This document shows positions 14,898 to 23,283 of a DNA stretch of 23,945 nt, piece by piece. The notes below the pieces were generated by a model. The model saw nothing but the letters and a program-made list of their open reading frames with translations. It was not told the origin of the DNA and searched no databases. How positions within the stretch are numbered: position 1 is the first letter of the stretch; the number at the start of each line of letters is the position of its first letter. The stretch spans positions 18,981 through 42,925 of the forward strand of contig DGJU01000047.1 of the NCBI GenBank assembly GCA_002387605.1, given 5' to 3'. The stretch comes from Alphaproteobacteria bacterium UBA4588. GTDB lineage: Bacteria > Pseudomonadota > Alphaproteobacteria > Puniceispirillales > Puniceispirillaceae. The translations under genes were made by a program, and so were the position numbers.

Positions 14898-14920
14898 TGT
14901 ATCTTGTCAAACAAACCGAA

Positions 14921-15190
14921 TTAGCGACGAAGACCCAGCTTAGCAATCAGGTCCTTGTAAGCAGCTTCATTCCGCTTGCGGATATAATCAAGGTGGTGAC
15001 GACGCTGACCAACCATTTTTAGCAGGCCACGGCGTGACGCGAAGTCTTTTTTATGTGTTTTCATGTGGTCAGTCAGGTACAGAATACGGTCGGTTAGAAT
15101 TGCGACCTGTACAGCTGATGACCCTGAATCTGCGCCATCTTTACCAAATTCAGCTACAAGTTCAGCCTTGCGCTCTTTTGAAATCGACAT
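14921..15190 (-). CDS. rpsO: 30S ribosomal protein S15
   Basis: Primary 16S rRNA-binding protein of the 30S platform, 89 residues as usual. Family landmarks are the GSSAVQVAILTDRI helix, LTDHMKTHKKDFASRRGLL and the RRHHLDYIRKRN stretch, ending in LGLRR. The ATG at 15190 is chosen over the in-frame GTG one codon upstream because AGGAG lies 6 bases before it. It follows truB and precedes pnp as in most proteobacteria. Confidence 0.98.
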   Translation of the reverse strand: MSISKERKAELVAEFGKDGADSGSSAVQVAILTDRILYLTDHMKTHKKDFASRRGLLKMVGQRRHHLDYIRKRNEAAYKDLIAKLGLRR

Positions 15191-15219
15191 CACATTCTCC
15201 TATCTCTTTAGCGAACAAG

Positions 15220-15235
15220 CTTGTCTTCAGACAAG
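15220..15235 (-). other. Hairpin in the truB-rpsO spacer
   Basis: CTTGTC/GACAAG (15220-15225 and 15230-15235) makes a perfect 6-bp stem with a 4-base loop, followed by no T tract. The 10-mer GAAGACAAGC (minus strand, plus 15219-15228) also occurs in the ylxR-infB spacer hairpin. It may be an RNA processing or stability element; function not shown. Confidence 0.35.
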
Positions 15236-15244
15236 ATGTTCAGG

Positions 15245-16207
15245 TTACAGGTTGAGCACCCGTATCGGTGAAATCTGCATGCCGTCCAGCTTCACAAGGG
15301 CAACGGGGTGATCGTTGAAAACAGCAATGACTGCCTCACTATCATCTCGCGACCCCAAACAAACTATTGGGCTAATCTGGGCTTCTGTAAGGAGTACAAC
15401 CTGCCCAAACCGCAGTTTTCGTGCCTGCACCTCGTTAAGGGCCACTGCCGGGATGTCGTCCAGCACGGTCAATATCGAAGTGATATACGAATACGCGGGC
15501 GCACTTTGCCCCACTTTGTCTAATAAATCCAGAGAAATTGCATCAGCTACGCTAAATTTACCAACTGACAGACGCCGCAGAGCTGTTACATGCGCTGCTG
15601 TACCAAGAGCGCGCCCAAGGTCGCGGGCAAGGGAGCGGATATAAGAGCCCTTACCGCACACAACATGAAACCGAGCTGATTCAGCGTCACAAGATAGTAA
15701 ATCAAACGAATCAATCTGAATATCACGCGCAGCAAGCGCCAGCTTGGCCGAACCCTCTTGGTTATTTTTATCAGCATTGCGGGCAACAGCATAGGCGCGC
15801 TGTCCGGCAACTTTCACAGCAGAATAATCAGGTGGTATTTGCTGGATAAGTCCTGTGAATGCCGGAAGAGCGGCCAGAATATCAGCTTCTGACGGGCGAA
15901 TATCGCTGCGCTGCGTAACCTCGCCTTCTGTATCATCTGTCTGCGTTTCTGCGCCCCAGACAAGGCTGAATTCATAAGATTTCTGGGCTGTCATAACATA
16001 GGAGATTGTTTTTGTTGCCTCACCAAGTGCAATCGGCAACACACCGCTTGCAAGCGGATCAAGCGTACCAGCATGGCCCGTTTTCATCCCCTTAAAGGCT
16101 TTTCGGACAATCGCAACTGCTTTTGCAGACGAGATGCCGACTGGCTTATCAAGAACTATCCAGCCATGGCAGTCGCTCGAAGATGGGTTAGGAGGAGAGT
16201 TTGTCAT
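15245..16207 (-). CDS. truB: tRNA pseudouridine(55) synthase TruB
   Basis: Isomerises U55 in the T-loop of tRNAs. The 320-residue protein begins with the GWIVLDKPVGISS segment. It has the catalytic motif GHAGTLDPLASGVLPI with nucleophile Asp50, the KSYEF and DYSAVKVAGQRAYAVAR blocks, and CGKGSYIRSLARDLG near residue 190. The C-terminal 60 residues form a small, less conserved domain. Several in-frame starts lie upstream within rbfA. The ATG at 16207 gives the normal length and overlaps the rbfA end by 20 bases, so the genes are coupled; the ribosome binding site is weak. Confidence 0.96.
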   Translation of the reverse strand: MTNSPPNPSSSDCHGWIVLDKPVGISSAKAVAIVRKAFKGMKTGHAGTLDPLASGVLPIALGEATKTISYVMTAQKSYEFSLVWGAETQTDDTEGEVTQRSDIRPSEADILAALPAFTGLIQQIPPDYSAVKVAGQRAYAVARNADKNNQEGSAKLALAARDIQIDSFDLLSCDAESARFHVVCGKGSYIRSLARDLGRALGTAAHVTALRRLSVGKFSVADAISLDLLDKVGQSAPAYSYITSILTVLDDIPAVALNEVQARKLRFGQVVLLTEAQISPIVCLGSRDDSEAVIAVFNDHPVALVKLDGMQISPIRVLNL

Positions 16208-16637
16208 GCTCACTATCATCAGCCGAATCAGTCTCATCAACATCCTGATCGTAGCTAGCGTCATGCTCGCTTATTGACGCAAAAGCGCGGGAAATCTTAT
16301 CAGCATTATCATAAGAGGTATCAGTGAAGAATTTAAGCCGTGGCAGGCGCCGAAGATGTACCTTCCCAGCGATTAGATGAGCTAACTTTGGGGCTGCCAG
16401 ATTCAATGTCGGCAACACAATATCAAGCCTGTCACCGCCAAGCGTCATGACATAGACAGCCGCGTTGCTAAGATCAGGGCTCACTGAGACTTCTGATACG
16501 GTAATGGGAACAGTATCAAGCCCCTCAATATGAGTTTCCTGACGCATCAATAGGGCTGCGAGATGATGCCGTAGCTCTTCCCCCACCCGTAGCTGACGCT
16601 GGCTTGGTCCTGTTCCAGATCTATGTTTGCGTGTCAT
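16188..16637 (-). CDS. rbfA: 30S ribosome-binding factor RbfA
   Basis: Assembly factor with a KH-like fold that binds the late 30S subunit and acts in 16S rRNA 5'-end maturation. The 149-residue protein has the early QLRVGEELRHHLAALL helix, the typical VSVSPDLSNAAVYVM strand near residues 50-64, and the LRRLPRLKFFTDTSYDNADKI block corresponding to the family's 'lr..P.l.F..D.s...g..i'. The last 25 residues form an Asp/Ser-rich acidic tail that is not part of the fold. It lies between infB and truB, as is standard. Confidence 0.94.
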   Translation of the reverse strand: MTRKHRSGTGPSQRQLRVGEELRHHLAALLMRQETHIEGLDTVPITVSEVSVSPDLSNAAVYVMTLGGDRLDIVLPTLNLAAPKLAHLIAGKVHLRRLPRLKFFTDTSYDNADKISRAFASISEHDASYDQDVDETDSADDSEHDKLSS

Positions 16638-16682
16638 AATCGCCTGTCTTTGACGCAGATGTACTGTTAAAATTATTGATGC

Positions 16683-19295
16683 TTAATCAAGCGTACGGGC
16701 AACTTCTGTTAGCTCGAAACATTCGATCATATCGCCTTCTTGGATATCAGAATAATTTTCGAACGCCATACCACATTCCATACTCTCACGAACTTCTTTT
16801 ACTTCATCTTTGAAGCGGCGCAGGGTTTTCAATGATCCCTCATGGACAACAATATTATCACGCAGCAACCGTACCTTACAGCCACGCTTGATGATGCCAT
16901 CTGTGACCATACAACCAGCAACCTTGCCATATTTTGACATTGAGAAGATCTGTCTGATTTCGGCATAACCGATGAAGTTTTCCTGAGTATCTGGGCTGAG
17001 CAGTCCGCCCATTGCCGCTTTTACTTCGTCAATTACTTCATAAATAATAGAGTGATAACGAATCTCGACACCGTCACGTTTTGCCAAATCACGCGCTTGT
17101 GGAATGGCCCGGACGTTAAAGCCAATAACCATTGCTTGTGATGCAGCTGCCAATGAGATGTCTGATTCGGATAATCCGCCAACACCGCCTGTCAGTATTT
17201 TCACTTTAACCTGATCAGTTCCCAGCTTTTCAAGTGCAACACGAATAGCTTCTAGAGAGCCATGCACATCTGTCTTGATCACAATTGGAAGCTCTGCTGC
17301 CTCACCGGCCGCAATCGCAGAAAGCATCTGTTCAACAGAACCACGAGCGCCAACAAGCGCTTCTTTATCGCGGATACGGCGATGACGATATTCAGCAATT
17401 TCACGTGCACGGGATTCAGTTTCAACAACACTAAACGGGTCCCCTGCCATCGGCGTGCCGTTCAGGCCAAGCACCTCAACAGGCTGGCCCGGTGTCGCTG
17501 TCTTAAGCTGAGCACCTTTATCATTCAGCAAAGCACGGACACGTCCGAACTCAGCGCCAACAACAAAGATATCACCAACTGATAAGGTGCCGCGCTGAAC
17601 AAGAACTGTTGCAACTGAACCACGGCCACGTTCAACCTTGGCTTCAATCACAGTACCTTCAGCGGCACGGTCTGGGTTTGCTTTCAGCTCAAGCAATTCA
17701 GCTTGTAGCATCATGGCTTCTTCGAGCTTATCAAGACCCTGTTTTGTATGCGCTGACACATCAACACACAGCACATCACCACCGAAATCTTCGGTTACGA
17801 TTTCATGCTGCAATAAATCATTGCGAACGATTTGTGGCTGTGCATCTGGCTTATCACATTTATTGACTGCGACAATGATAGGACAACCCGCTGCCTTGGC
17901 ATGATTGATAGCTTCAATCGTCTGTGCCTTAACACTGTCATCAGCTGCAACAACCAGAACAACAATATCGGTTGTTGTTGCGCCGCGTAACCGCATTTCA
18001 GTGAAGGCGGCGTGACCTGGCGTATCAATAAAGGTAATTGTATTCTCATTACCTGTGACAATTTGATAGGCACCAATATGCTGTGTAATACCGCCTGATT
18101 CACCAGCTGCAACATCTGATTGGCGGATAGCGTCAAGCAGGCTGGTTTTACCGTGATCAACATGGCCCATCACCGTTACGACAGGGGGGCGCGGTTTCAT
18201 CATCTCTTCAGCATCAGGCTCACCGCTCAGACCATCTTCAATGTCTGAATCAGAGACGCGCTGTACTTTGTGACCGAATTCGATCGTCACAAGCTCAGCA
18301 GTTTCAGCATCAATTGTCTGAGTAGCTGTCACCATAATACCGAGCTTCATAAGCTCTTTAACAACATCAGCAGCACGTTCTGCCATCCGGTTCGCAAGTT
18401 CCTGAACGGTAACCGTATCAGGAATAATGACATCACGGACCTGCTTTACCTGCGGCTGGTCTTCTTGCATACGAGCCTTTTCACGCTGGCGCCTTACAGA
18501 GGCAAGCGAGCGCTGGCGCGCACTACCATCTCCGGAGAGTGCCTGAGAAATGGTCATCTTACTTGTCTGGCGACGGCCGCCATCTTCGCGCTTTGCCCCT
18601 GGCGTGCGGCGCGGCGCTTCGGCTTCTGCGGCACGGCGACGGTTGCGCGGTGGCGCAGTATCTTCGCGCGGCGACGGCGGTGCATCATCATTCGTGAAGC
18701 TCTTCGGGCGCTGCTGTGGAGCAGCAGCAGCCTGACGGGCAGCGTTTTCTGCGGTAAGCTTATCTGAATGAACTTTACGCTGAGCAGACGCCTGCTTTTC
18801 AATTTCCTGAAGTTCAGCAAGTTCGGCGCGGCGACGCGCTTCACGCGGATCAAGTGGCGCTTCTTCTACAACTGGTATTTCAGGCACGGCATTCTCTGCC
18901 TCGCCTTCTGCAACAACAGCTGCTGTAGCATTATCATCTAGCAGTTTATCAGCCGCCAGCCCGGCAGCGGCTTCGGATGATTTTGAAAGACCATCTTGAA
19001 GTACCTTAATCCGGTTAGCCCGCTCAGCCGCTGTCAGGCGGTCATCTGCAAGAGCCGGTTCTGCGATAACAGCTTTTTCAACAGGAGCAGCAACGGGCGC
19101 TGGTGCTGGCTGAGCGCCACGAATAGGGGTGCCGCCAACACGTTTCCGGCGCACTTCAACCTGTACTGTTTTCCCCCGCGAGCTACCAACTACCGCATTA
19201 CCCCGCAATGGGGCTTGCTCAAGATTGCCGCCAAGGGAGAGCTTGCCACTACCTGACAGGCTCAGTTTTTTCGGTTTATTCTGTTCTTCGCTCAT
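16683..19295 (-). CDS. infB: Translation initiation factor IF-2
   Basis: GTPase that brings initiator fMet-tRNA to the 30S P site and promotes subunit joining. The product is 870 residues. The first 280 or so are a low-complexity Ala/Arg/Glu-rich region with the alphaproteobacterial KLSLSGSGKLSL start and a KMTISQALSGDG element. An IF2-N domain (PDTVTVQELANRMAERAADV) covers about 285-345. The G domain from about 376 shows GHVDHGKT (G1), DTPGHAAF (G3) and NKCDKPDA (G4). Domains II to IV follow, ending in the fMet-tRNA-binding C2 region. The ATG at 19295 with AAGG upstream is preferred over a frame opening 8 codons earlier. It lies in the nusA-infB operon. Confidence 0.98.
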   Translation of the reverse strand: MSEEQNKPKKLSLSGSGKLSLGGNLEQAPLRGNAVVGSSRGKTVQVEVRRKRVGGTPIRGAQPAPAPVAAPVEKAVIAEPALADDRLTAAERANRIKVLQDGLSKSSEAAAGLAADKLLDDNATAAVVAEGEAENAVPEIPVVEEAPLDPREARRRAELAELQEIEKQASAQRKVHSDKLTAENAARQAAAAPQQRPKSFTNDDAPPSPREDTAPPRNRRRAAEAEAPRRTPGAKREDGGRRQTSKMTISQALSGDGSARQRSLASVRRQREKARMQEDQPQVKQVRDVIIPDTVTVQELANRMAERAADVVKELMKLGIMVTATQTIDAETAELVTIEFGHKVQRVSDSDIEDGLSGEPDAEEMMKPRPPVVTVMGHVDHGKTSLLDAIRQSDVAAGESGGITQHIGAYQIVTGNENTITFIDTPGHAAFTEMRLRGATTTDIVVLVVAADDSVKAQTIEAINHAKAAGCPIIVAVNKCDKPDAQPQIVRNDLLQHEIVTEDFGGDVLCVDVSAHTKQGLDKLEEAMMLQAELLELKANPDRAAEGTVIEAKVERGRGSVATVLVQRGTLSVGDIFVVGAEFGRVRALLNDKGAQLKTATPGQPVEVLGLNGTPMAGDPFSVVETESRAREIAEYRHRRIRDKEALVGARGSVEQMLSAIAAGEAAELPIVIKTDVHGSLEAIRVALEKLGTDQVKVKILTGGVGGLSESDISLAAASQAMVIGFNVRAIPQARDLAKRDGVEIRYHSIIYEVIDEVKAAMGGLLSPDTQENFIGYAEIRQIFSMSKYGKVAGCMVTDGIIKRGCKVRLLRDNIVVHEGSLKTLRRFKDEVKEVRESMECGMAFENYSDIQEGDMIECFELTEVARTLD

Positions 19296-19412
19296 TCTTG
19301 ACCTTTCCAAGGTGCTCACAATACCAGATGTACCAGCCTAAGGCGTAGGGGGCGTGATAAATCTTCCGCACGTCGCGCCTATCGTAGGTAATACACCTGC
19401 TTAACCTAGTCT

Positions 19413-19432
19413 GACAAGCTAGGAGGCTTGTC
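19413..19432 (-). other. Hairpin in the ylxR-infB spacer
   Basis: A perfect 7-bp stem GACAAGC/GCTTGTC (19413-19419 and 19426-19432) with a 6-base loop lies just after the ylxR stop, in a 155-base spacer that otherwise holds no gene I can support. There is no T tract on the transcribed strand, so it is unlikely to be a terminator. It shares the 10-mer GAAGACAAGC with the truB-rpsO spacer. Confidence 0.4.
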
Positions 19433-19450
19433 TTCTTATTTTGATGGAGC

Positions 19451-20104
19451 CTATTCCTGCTCCATTTTATCTTGCTGGTCGTCACGACCAGAAAATTGCC
19501 GCCACCGTGTAATCATATTCCGAAGCTGGTCACACATCCTGCGATTGGCTGCTGATTTTACGGGTATTATTCCAACATAGGCGACAGACCCGCGGCCAGC
19601 AGCCTGACCTAATAGCTCTGCTGGCAGCCCATTTTCAGTCCATTCTGGTTGCACAGCGCTGATAAGCTGGCGTGCTTCTCTGATGCTGGCATCATCTGCA
19701 ATCAAAAGCGCTTGCATAAGGCCTTCTTCGCGAATGGCACCACCACCACACAAGGCCAGACCTGCACGCCGAAACAGCGAGAGATGCTGAAGCAGGCGCC
19801 GTTCTATCTGAGTTGTGACAGTTGCCACAAGCTGGATAGGGTCAGATGACACAGCATCAATATGGCGTTTAAAACGGCCCTTCTGGGCTGCTTCTGAAAT
19901 AGCTGCAGGTGATGCTGTTACCCATGCACCACGACCCGGCAGCTTTTCAGCCAAATCAGCTACAGGCTGTCCGTCGGGCGCGGCAACAAATCTGATGAGA
20001 TCAGACTTTTCTGCGGTTTCGCCCGTTACAATGCATTTTCGCAACGATATATCGTCAGCTGCGATGGCTGCCTTGAAGGGTTGTGAGGGGGGAGACGCTT
20101 GCAT
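19451..20104 (-). CDS. YlxR-domain RNA-binding protein with C-terminal L7Ae-like domain
   Basis: The 217-residue protein has two parts. The N-terminal YlxR/DUF448 domain (about 20-85) is marked by LRKCIVTGE, DLIRFVAAPDG and the PGRGAWV motif. In Bacillus the YlxR family (RnpM) binds RNA and RNase P. The C-terminal half (about 100-195) resembles an L7Ae-type RNA-binding fold: LQHLSLFRRAGLALCGGGAIRE, ALLIADDAS, then LGQAAGRGSVAYVGI. This two-domain form is usual in alphaproteobacteria, usually annotated only as RNA-binding protein. It sits between nusA and infB, the classic ylxR position, 27 bases after nusA. An ATG overlapping the nusA stop is in another frame, so 20104 is the start. The precise role is unknown. 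Confidence 0.9.
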   Translation of the reverse strand: MQASPPSQPFKAAIAADDISLRKCIVTGETAEKSDLIRFVAAPDGQPVADLAEKLPGRGAWVTASPAAISEAAQKGRFKRHIDAVSSDPIQLVATVTTQIERRLLQHLSLFRRAGLALCGGGAIREEGLMQALLIADDASIREARQLISAVQPEWTENGLPAELLGQAAGRGSVAYVGIIPVKSAANRRMCDQLRNMITRWRQFSGRDDQQDKMEQE

Positions 20105-20131
20105 GGGTGCTGCCTATGATATCACGTAACA

Positions 20132-21682
20132 TTAGCCAGCGTCCGGCGAGGCGTCAGCCTCACTGTCGTCTGTCGGGGTTTCTTCATCTGCAAACCAATG
20201 CGCCCGTGCTGCCATAATAATTTCACCAGCTGCAGCTTCATCTTCAAGACCATGCTCGCCAAGGAAGCCAAGCAGCTCTTCGCTGTCGAGTTCTGCTAAA
20301 TCATCAAGACACAGGATGCTATTTTCAGCCAATGTAAGGACCATTTGAAGCGACAGATATTCTGCTTCTTTCAAATCATCTTTCACATTAAGACGTGTTA
20401 ACTCACCTTCGATACGAACCGTTTCAGCCTCAACAAATTCTACCGCACGGTTATTAAGCTCAGTTGCGATATCTTCATCAAAACCCTGAATTGTTGACAG
20501 CTCAAAAATTGACGTAGCTGCAATATCTTCAACACTCACAAACCCCTCAGCAACAAGCAGATGAGCGATAACATCATCAATATTCAATGCTTCTATGAAA
20601 CGGGTTGAGCGGGTTTTGAATTCTTCCTGACGACGCTCTGATTCTTCAGCTTCTGTCAGAATATCGATATACCAGCCAGTTAATTGAGAGGCGAGGCGGA
20701 CATTCTGACCGCGGCGACCAATGGCAAGACTAAGCTGTTCGTCCGGCACAACAACCTCAACCCGGCCTGCAACTTCATCAACAACAACCTTGGCAACTTC
20801 TGCCGGAGCAAGAGCGTTCACGATGAAGGTGACGGGATCTTCTGAGAAAGGAATAATCTCAATCTTTTCACCCTGCAATTCACCAACAACTGCCTGAACA
20901 CGGCTACCGCGAAGACCAACACAAGCGCCAACGGGGTCAATGCTGCTATCACGTGATACAACAGAAATCTTCGCTCGGCTTCCCGGCTCTCTTGCAACAG
21001 CCTTAATTTCGATAATGCCGTCATAAATCTCAGGCACTTCTTGAACAAATAGCTTTGCCATAAATTCGTTTGCTGCCCGTGATAGGAAAATCTGAGGGCC
21101 GCGAGGCTCTTCGCGCACATCAACAATATAGGCGCGCACTCTATCGCCCTGATTGAAATTTTCACGTGGAATCATCTGGTCACGGCGTATCACACCTTCA
21201 GCGCGGCCAAGGTCAACAGTGATAGAATAGCTCTCAGCACGTTTTACGGTACCAATAACAACTTCCCCAACACGGTCCTTATATTCCTGATATTGGCGCG
21301 CCCGCTCAGCTTCACGCACTTTTTGCGAGATAACCTGTTTTGCTGTCTGGGCTGCAATCCGGCCAAATTCAATGGGGGGAAGTGGCTGGCGCAAAAATTC
21401 GCCAAGACCAACCTGGTGTTTAGTGCCTTCAGTCACAGTCATCTGGGTTTCGTCATTCTCGACTTCTTCGACAACTTCAGTCCAACGCTCAAGATGGATA
21501 GAGCCAGTTTTACGATCGATCATAGCGCGAATATCACGGTCATTACCGTATTTCGAGCGTCCCGCTTTTTGAATAGCTTCTTCCATCGCAATGATGACCT
21601 CTTCGCGGTCAATCGATTTCTCACGCGCCACCACATCTGCAATTTGCATCAATTCAAGTCCGGGAATAGATGATGTATCCAT
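20132..21682 (-). CDS. nusA: Transcription termination/antitermination protein NusA
   Basis: Binds RNA polymerase and nascent RNA, modulating pausing, termination and rRNA antitermination. The 516-residue product has the N-terminal polymerase-binding domain (about 1-130, with IAMEEAIQKAGRSKYG). An S1 domain follows (about 135-205), then tandem KH domains (about 215-350) containing SRDSSIDPVGACVGLRGSRV and LAIGRRGQNVRLASQLTGW. Two C-terminal helix-hairpin-helix-like repeats come next (about 370-490), including VAEGFVSVEDIAATSIFELS and LAELDSEELLGFLGEHGL. It ends in a short acidic tail. The ATG at 21682 has AAGGA 8 bases upstream. It follows rimP and precedes ylxR in the operon. Confidence 0.97.
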   Translation of the reverse strand: MDTSSIPGLELMQIADVVAREKSIDREEVIIAMEEAIQKAGRSKYGNDRDIRAMIDRKTGSIHLERWTEVVEEVENDETQMTVTEGTKHQVGLGEFLRQPLPPIEFGRIAAQTAKQVISQKVREAERARQYQEYKDRVGEVVIGTVKRAESYSITVDLGRAEGVIRRDQMIPRENFNQGDRVRAYIVDVREEPRGPQIFLSRAANEFMAKLFVQEVPEIYDGIIEIKAVAREPGSRAKISVVSRDSSIDPVGACVGLRGSRVQAVVGELQGEKIEIIPFSEDPVTFIVNALAPAEVAKVVVDEVAGRVEVVVPDEQLSLAIGRRGQNVRLASQLTGWYIDILTEAEESERRQEEFKTRSTRFIEALNIDDVIAHLLVAEGFVSVEDIAATSIFELSTIQGFDEDIATELNNRAVEFVEAETVRIEGELTRLNVKDDLKEAEYLSLQMVLTLAENSILCLDDLAELDSEELLGFLGEHGLEDEAAAGEIIMAARAHWFADEETPTDDSEADASPDAG

Positions 21683-21707
21683 AACGTCTGTCCTTTTTAT
21701 ATTATCT

Positions 21708-21734
21708 CTTATGAGCCCCCCATGGGCTGATAAG
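21708..21734 (-). other. Hairpin in the rimP-nusA spacer
   Basis: CTTATGAGCCC (21708-21718) and GGGCTGATAAG (21724-21734) pair over 10 of 11 positions with a single G-G mismatch and a 5-base loop. No T tract follows on the minus strand. Its place about 25 bases before the nusA start makes it a candidate processing or attenuation element of the operon. Confidence 0.45.
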
Positions 21735-21754
21735 ACATTTATCTTCTCTAATAA

Positions 21755-22330
21755 CTAGCCAGCATCTGTTTCTGATGAAGCTTTATCATCCTGTGCGCTA
21801 GCATCCTTAGCCTTATTTTTTTTCTCGTCTCTTCGGAGCTGCTGTTTCAGCGTTGAGAAAAATTCGGTCGGGTCAATTTTGGCCGTATCTATTTCCTCAA
21901 AGGCAAAACTAACACGCCCTGTTCCTGTATCCAGATGGATTAAGTTACCTTCATCTACGCCACCAAGCCGACCACGAAAACGTTTTTGGCCATTACGCGC
22001 CTGTAATAGTGAAACCTTAGCAAGCTCGCCGGAAAAACGGGTAAAATCTGCAAGACGGGTAAGCGGTCTATCCATTCCAGGAGAGCTCACCTCAAGCTGA
22101 TAGGCTTCACTTATCGGGTCTTCAACATCCAGAACAGCGGCAAGCTGACGGCTAATCAGCGTGCAATCTTCAACCGTCATTTCACGGCTTTCGATTGGTT
22201 CAGCCATAATCTGGAGCTGAGAGCGCGCTTTTCCGTCTGCGCCAACGCCTGAAAAACGGACGCGCACAAGCGAAAACCCCAAATCGTTTAGGGTCGGTTC
22301 GATTATCTTATTAAGCTTTTCAGAGACCAT
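21755..22330 (-). CDS. rimP: Ribosome maturation factor RimP
   Basis: Assembly factor for the 30S subunit. The 191-residue protein has the N-terminal domain with LGFSLVRVRFSG and the CTLISRQLAAVLDVEDPI helix, followed by the family signature YQLEVSSPGMDRPLT near residues 76-90. The C-terminal SH3-like domain (about 95-160) is followed by a Lys/Asp-rich disordered tail. It is the first gene of the rimP-nusA-ylxR-infB-rbfA-truB-rpsO operon, with a candidate promoter just upstream. The ATG at 22330 directly follows a CAGGG-rich stretch serving as ribosome binding site. Confidence 0.96.
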   Translation of the reverse strand: MVSEKLNKIIEPTLNDLGFSLVRVRFSGVGADGKARSQLQIMAEPIESREMTVEDCTLISRQLAAVLDVEDPISEAYQLEVSSPGMDRPLTRLADFTRFSGELAKVSLLQARNGQKRFRGRLGGVDEGNLIHLDTGTGRVSFAFEEIDTAKIDPTEFFSTLKQQLRRDEKKNKAKDASAQDDKASSETDAG

Positions 22331-22354
22331 CCCTGCCCTGCTCTTTTACAATTT

Positions 22355-22386
22355 ATTATATTTAGGGTCGTTAACCTTAGTGTCAC
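22355..22386 (-). promoter_or_regulatory. Candidate promoter of the rimP-nusA-infB operon
   Basis: A perfect TATAAT (plus 22355-22360) lies on the minus strand 24 bases before the rimP start, with GTGACA-like sequence (plus 22381-22386) 20 bases upstream. The spacing is longer than the ideal 17, so the -35 assignment is doubtful. The position, after the trmB terminator and before rimP, fits. Confidence 0.4.
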
Positions 22387-22446
22387 TGCGTTTCGTGTTT
22401 GCCATAATCGCATGTAGCCAACCAAGAAGGCGGGCACTTTTAGGCA

Positions 22447-22473
22447 ACAAAAAAGGCGGGCTTTTGGCCCACC
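22447..22473 (-). terminator. Rho-independent terminator after trmB
   Basis: On the minus strand, GGTGGGC and GCCCGCC form a 7-bp stem with one G-U pair and a 5-base loop (plus 22455-22473), followed by six T residues. It lies about 70 bases past the trmB stop and separates metK-trmB from the rimP operon. Confidence 0.8.
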
Positions 22474-22541
22474 GCTTCAAAAGAAACCGTCATGTGATGC
22501 TTGTCTTACGCCACATTCATGCAAAAAGCAAGTCACGCACC

Positions 22542-23243
22542 TTATCGACGCGCAAAATCAAACCAGCTTGACGCACGGCCTTCCCTGGTCCCCTTCGCCA
22601 TATAGCGCGTTTCAGGCCAGTTTTCAGGACGGCGGCGCCAGTCAGCTGCGGTTTCTGCGCGCCACTCAAAAGCAGGATGGCGCATGGCTTCTGCTAACAG
22701 CCATGTCTTTGCTATCGGATGATCACTTGCCATCCGAAGAAAGCCGCCCGGCGCAACCAAGCGGGCAAGGCTATCAAGCATTTTTTGAGACAGAATGCGA
22801 CGATATGCATGCCGTCGTTTCGGCCATGGATCGGGAAACATCACATAAACACCGTCAAGACAGCCCGGTTCCATGACTTCAAGCAAGGGGCGCACATCAT
22901 CAGACCAGATACGAATATTGCTCAGCTTATGCTCATCTATCTGGCGCACAAGGCTCGCCACCCCGTTGATGAATGGCTCAGCGCCGATAAATCCTGCCTG
23001 CGGATTGCCAGCAGCAAGTTGAGCAAGATGCTCACCTCCCCCAAAACCGATTTCCAGAAATAACGCGTCCTTATGACTATCAAACTGGCTTGCAAGCGGT
23101 GCAGATGTTAGGGCTGCCTTATCAACAGAGAGACGCGGTAGTTCTGTGCTCAGTAGCTGCTTCATATGGGCGCTTAGCGCGCGCCCTTTTCGCCTACCAT
23201 AAAAATGATAGTCCGGAAGAGACGATGGCCGCGTGCCTGTCAT
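22542..23243 (-). CDS. trmB: tRNA (guanine-N7-)-methyltransferase TrmB
   Basis: SAM-dependent enzyme that makes m7G46 in the variable loop of tRNAs. The 233-residue product shows the N-terminal YGRRKGRALS segment, the SAM-binding LFLEIGFGGGEHLAQLA (about 62-78), FIGAEPFINGVASLV, and the highly characteristic VMFPDPWPKRRHAYRRI (about 134-150). The C-terminal TRYMAKGTREGRASSWFDF block carries the family T-x-[YF]-x-x-[KR]-[GS] motif. The ATG at 23243 with AAGG 8 bases upstream is preferred to the TTG one codon earlier. It follows metK by 40 bases on the same strand and is followed by a terminator. Confidence 0.96.
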   Translation of the reverse strand: MTGTRPSSLPDYHFYGRRKGRALSAHMKQLLSTELPRLSVDKAALTSAPLASQFDSHKDALFLEIGFGGGEHLAQLAAGNPQAGFIGAEPFINGVASLVRQIDEHKLSNIRIWSDDVRPLLEVMEPGCLDGVYVMFPDPWPKRRHAYRRILSQKMLDSLARLVAPGGFLRMASDHPIAKTWLLAEAMRHPAFEWRAETAADWRRRPENWPETRYMAKGTREGRASSWFDFARR

Positions 23244-23283
23244 CAAAGTGACCTTTTTCTGTCTTTAGCCACGATAAGCAACG

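Noticed and set aside
18270..18767. 165-codon plus-strand frame antisense to infB
   Set aside because: It lies opposite the low-complexity N-terminal region of IF2, where biased codons open antisense frames; no homology recognised.
19276..19485. 69-codon minus-strand frame spanning the ylxR-infB spacer
   Set aside because: It overlaps both flanking genes, has no motif, and is best explained as chance; no tRNA cloverleaf was found there either.
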